Assembly: GCF_001591385.1 (NCBI RefSeq)
Contig: NZ_BCUU01000047.1
Coordinates: 1 to 40,598, forward strand
DNA length: 40,598 nt
Direction: 5' to 3'
Source of the DNA: Variovorax soli NBRC 106424
GTDB lineage: Bacteria > Pseudomonadota > Gammaproteobacteria > Burkholderiales > Burkholderiaceae_C
The translations under genes and the position numbers were made by a program. This document shows, piece after piece, positions 39,981 to 40,598 of this stretch (position 1 is the stretch's first letter; every line of letters begins with the position of its first letter). The notes under the pieces are model-generated. The model had not been told where the DNA came from. It saw nothing but the letters and a program-made list of their open reading frames with translations, and ran no database searches.

Positions 39981-40598
39981 TTGCAAGCTTTGCGACTCAC
40001 TGCCGGCCTTCTCTTGATCGGCGCTGCGTTCCAGTCTTCGGCCCTGACCATCGGGCGGCCGGCGGGCAGCGCCTGGATAGGCAAGCCGCTGGACCTGGTG
40101 ATTCCGCTCGAACTGGATCGCAGCGAGTCGGGCGACAGTCTGTGCCTTGAAGCGGATGTGCTGCAAGGCGAGGCCCGTCTGGACGACAAGCGGGTGACCC
40201 TTTCGCTCGACCCTGGCCCGAGCCCCGACGCCCCGAGGGTGCGCTTGCGTACCACGCGCGCCGTCGAGGAGCCGGTCGTCACGGTGAAACTCACCGCCGG
40301 TTGCGTGGCGAAGTCTACGCGCCAGTATGTCCTGCTGGCCGATCTCCCGGAGGCGCCGCCGGTCGTGGCGTCACCCTCGCGACTCCCGCTGCCGGCGCCG
40401 GCCGCGGCCGCAGGGGAAGGGGCGGGCGTGCCTGCTTCTTCTCTCTCGCAAGCGAGGCCCTCGCGTCCGGCACGTGTGGCCCAAGGTCCAGGTACGGGTA
40501 CGGGTGTGGCTGCGGGCGGCTCTGCCGAGGCGGCTCCGGCGCCGCCGCCGCGCAAGCGGGTGGCGCCGCCTTCCTCGCCGGCCCCCGCGGCCGAGGCT
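39981..40598 (+). CDS. FimV-like secreted protein (partial, C-terminus beyond window)
   Basis: The frame is open for 206 codons to the right edge. From TTG at 39981 it encodes a signal peptide (about 1-20, hydrophobic LRLTAGLLLIGAAFQSSA). A domain ALTIGRPAGSAWIGKPLDLVIPLELD follows, resembling the N-terminal beta domain of FimV proteins. Two cysteines (SLCLEAD and TAGCVAK) could form a disulfide. After residue about 130 the text becomes Pro/Ala-rich low complexity, as in FimV linkers before LysM or coiled-coil parts. A GTG at 39942 is an alternative start; neither has a Shine-Dalgarno sequence. FimV proteins act at the cell pole and in twitching motility, but the role here is inferred from partial similarity. 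Confidence 0.6.
   Translation, partial: MQALRLTAGLLLIGAAFQSSALTIGRPAGSAWIGKPLDLVIPLELDRSESGDSLCLEADVLQGEARLDDKRVTLSLDPGPSPDAPRVRLRTTRAVEEPVVTVKLTAGCVAKSTRQYVLLADLPEAPPVVASPSRLPLPAPAAAAGEGAGVPASSLSQARPSRPARVAQGPGTGTGVAAGGSAEAAPAPPPRKRVAPPSSPAPAAEA

Noticed and set aside
40371..40598. Low-complexity Pro/Ala repeats as a tandem repeat element
   Set aside because: It is coding linker sequence of the FimV-like protein with no regular unit.

Overview
The window reads as chromosomal core sequence of a high-GC betaproteobacterium, most likely a member of the Comamonadaceae (Variovorax/Acidovorax/Ramlibacter type). This rests on gene order (rpsB-tsf-pyrH-frr-uppS-cdsA-dxr-rseP-bamA-skp-lpxD-fabZ-lpxA-lpxB-rnhB; carAB-greA; yhbY/rlmE/ftsH-folP-glmM) and protein character. 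No database search was possible, so the genus is a guess. I see no mobile element, CRISPR array, rRNA or tRNA, and no gene-free stretch longer than about 210 bp.

Layout. 1-786: 5' part of a bifunctional NAD(P)H-hydrate repair gene (minus), running off the left edge. 801-5605: minus-strand dadA, an MFS exporter with its MarR repressor and a large operator palindrome, and an amidase. 5650-21075: a long plus-strand run that joins translation factors (rpsB, tsf, pyrH, frr) to isoprenoid and phospholipid genes (uppS, cdsA, dxr), envelope quality control and outer-membrane assembly (rseP, bamA, skp), lipid A synthesis (lpxD, fabZ, lpxA, lpxB), and then rnhB and a SpoU-type RNA methyltransferase. 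21095-27532: carA-carB, a Kdo 3-hydroxylase (kdoO), greA and a small DUF4149 membrane protein. 27548-28774: minus-strand yhbY plus a putative glycosyltransferase, divergent from rlmE across only 21 bp. 28796-34314: rlmE, ftsH (with a sigma-32-like promoter), folP, glmM and a GNAT acetyltransferase, closed by a strong bidirectional terminator. 34380-39901: a five-gene minus-strand acyl-CoA operon (3-hydroxyacyl-CoA dehydrogenase, crotonase, Crp/Fnr regulator, APH-family kinase, acyl-CoA dehydrogenase). 39981-end: 5' part of a secreted FimV-like gene.

How the genes work together. The central run supplies most of the outer membrane: undecaprenyl carrier, CDP-diacylglycerol, isoprenoid precursors, the BAM pore and its chaperone, and acylated lipid A precursors. 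KdoO then modifies the LPS inner core. LpxA carries Phe at the acyl-chain ruler position, which predicts short (about C10) 3-hydroxyacyl chains.

Most interesting lead. The acyl-CoA operon contains an aminoglycoside-phosphotransferase-like kinase directly followed by an acyl-CoA dehydrogenase. This is a split form of the animal ACAD10/ACAD11 fusion and resembles bacterial LvaA/LvaC. Together with a PaaG-like crotonase and a 3-hydroxyacyl-CoA dehydrogenase, it could be a self-contained 4-hydroxyacyl-CoA (gamma-hydroxy acid) catabolic route with its own Crp-type regulator. Most of the rest of the window is ordinary core genome; the other observations are mainly leader RNAs and operator structures.
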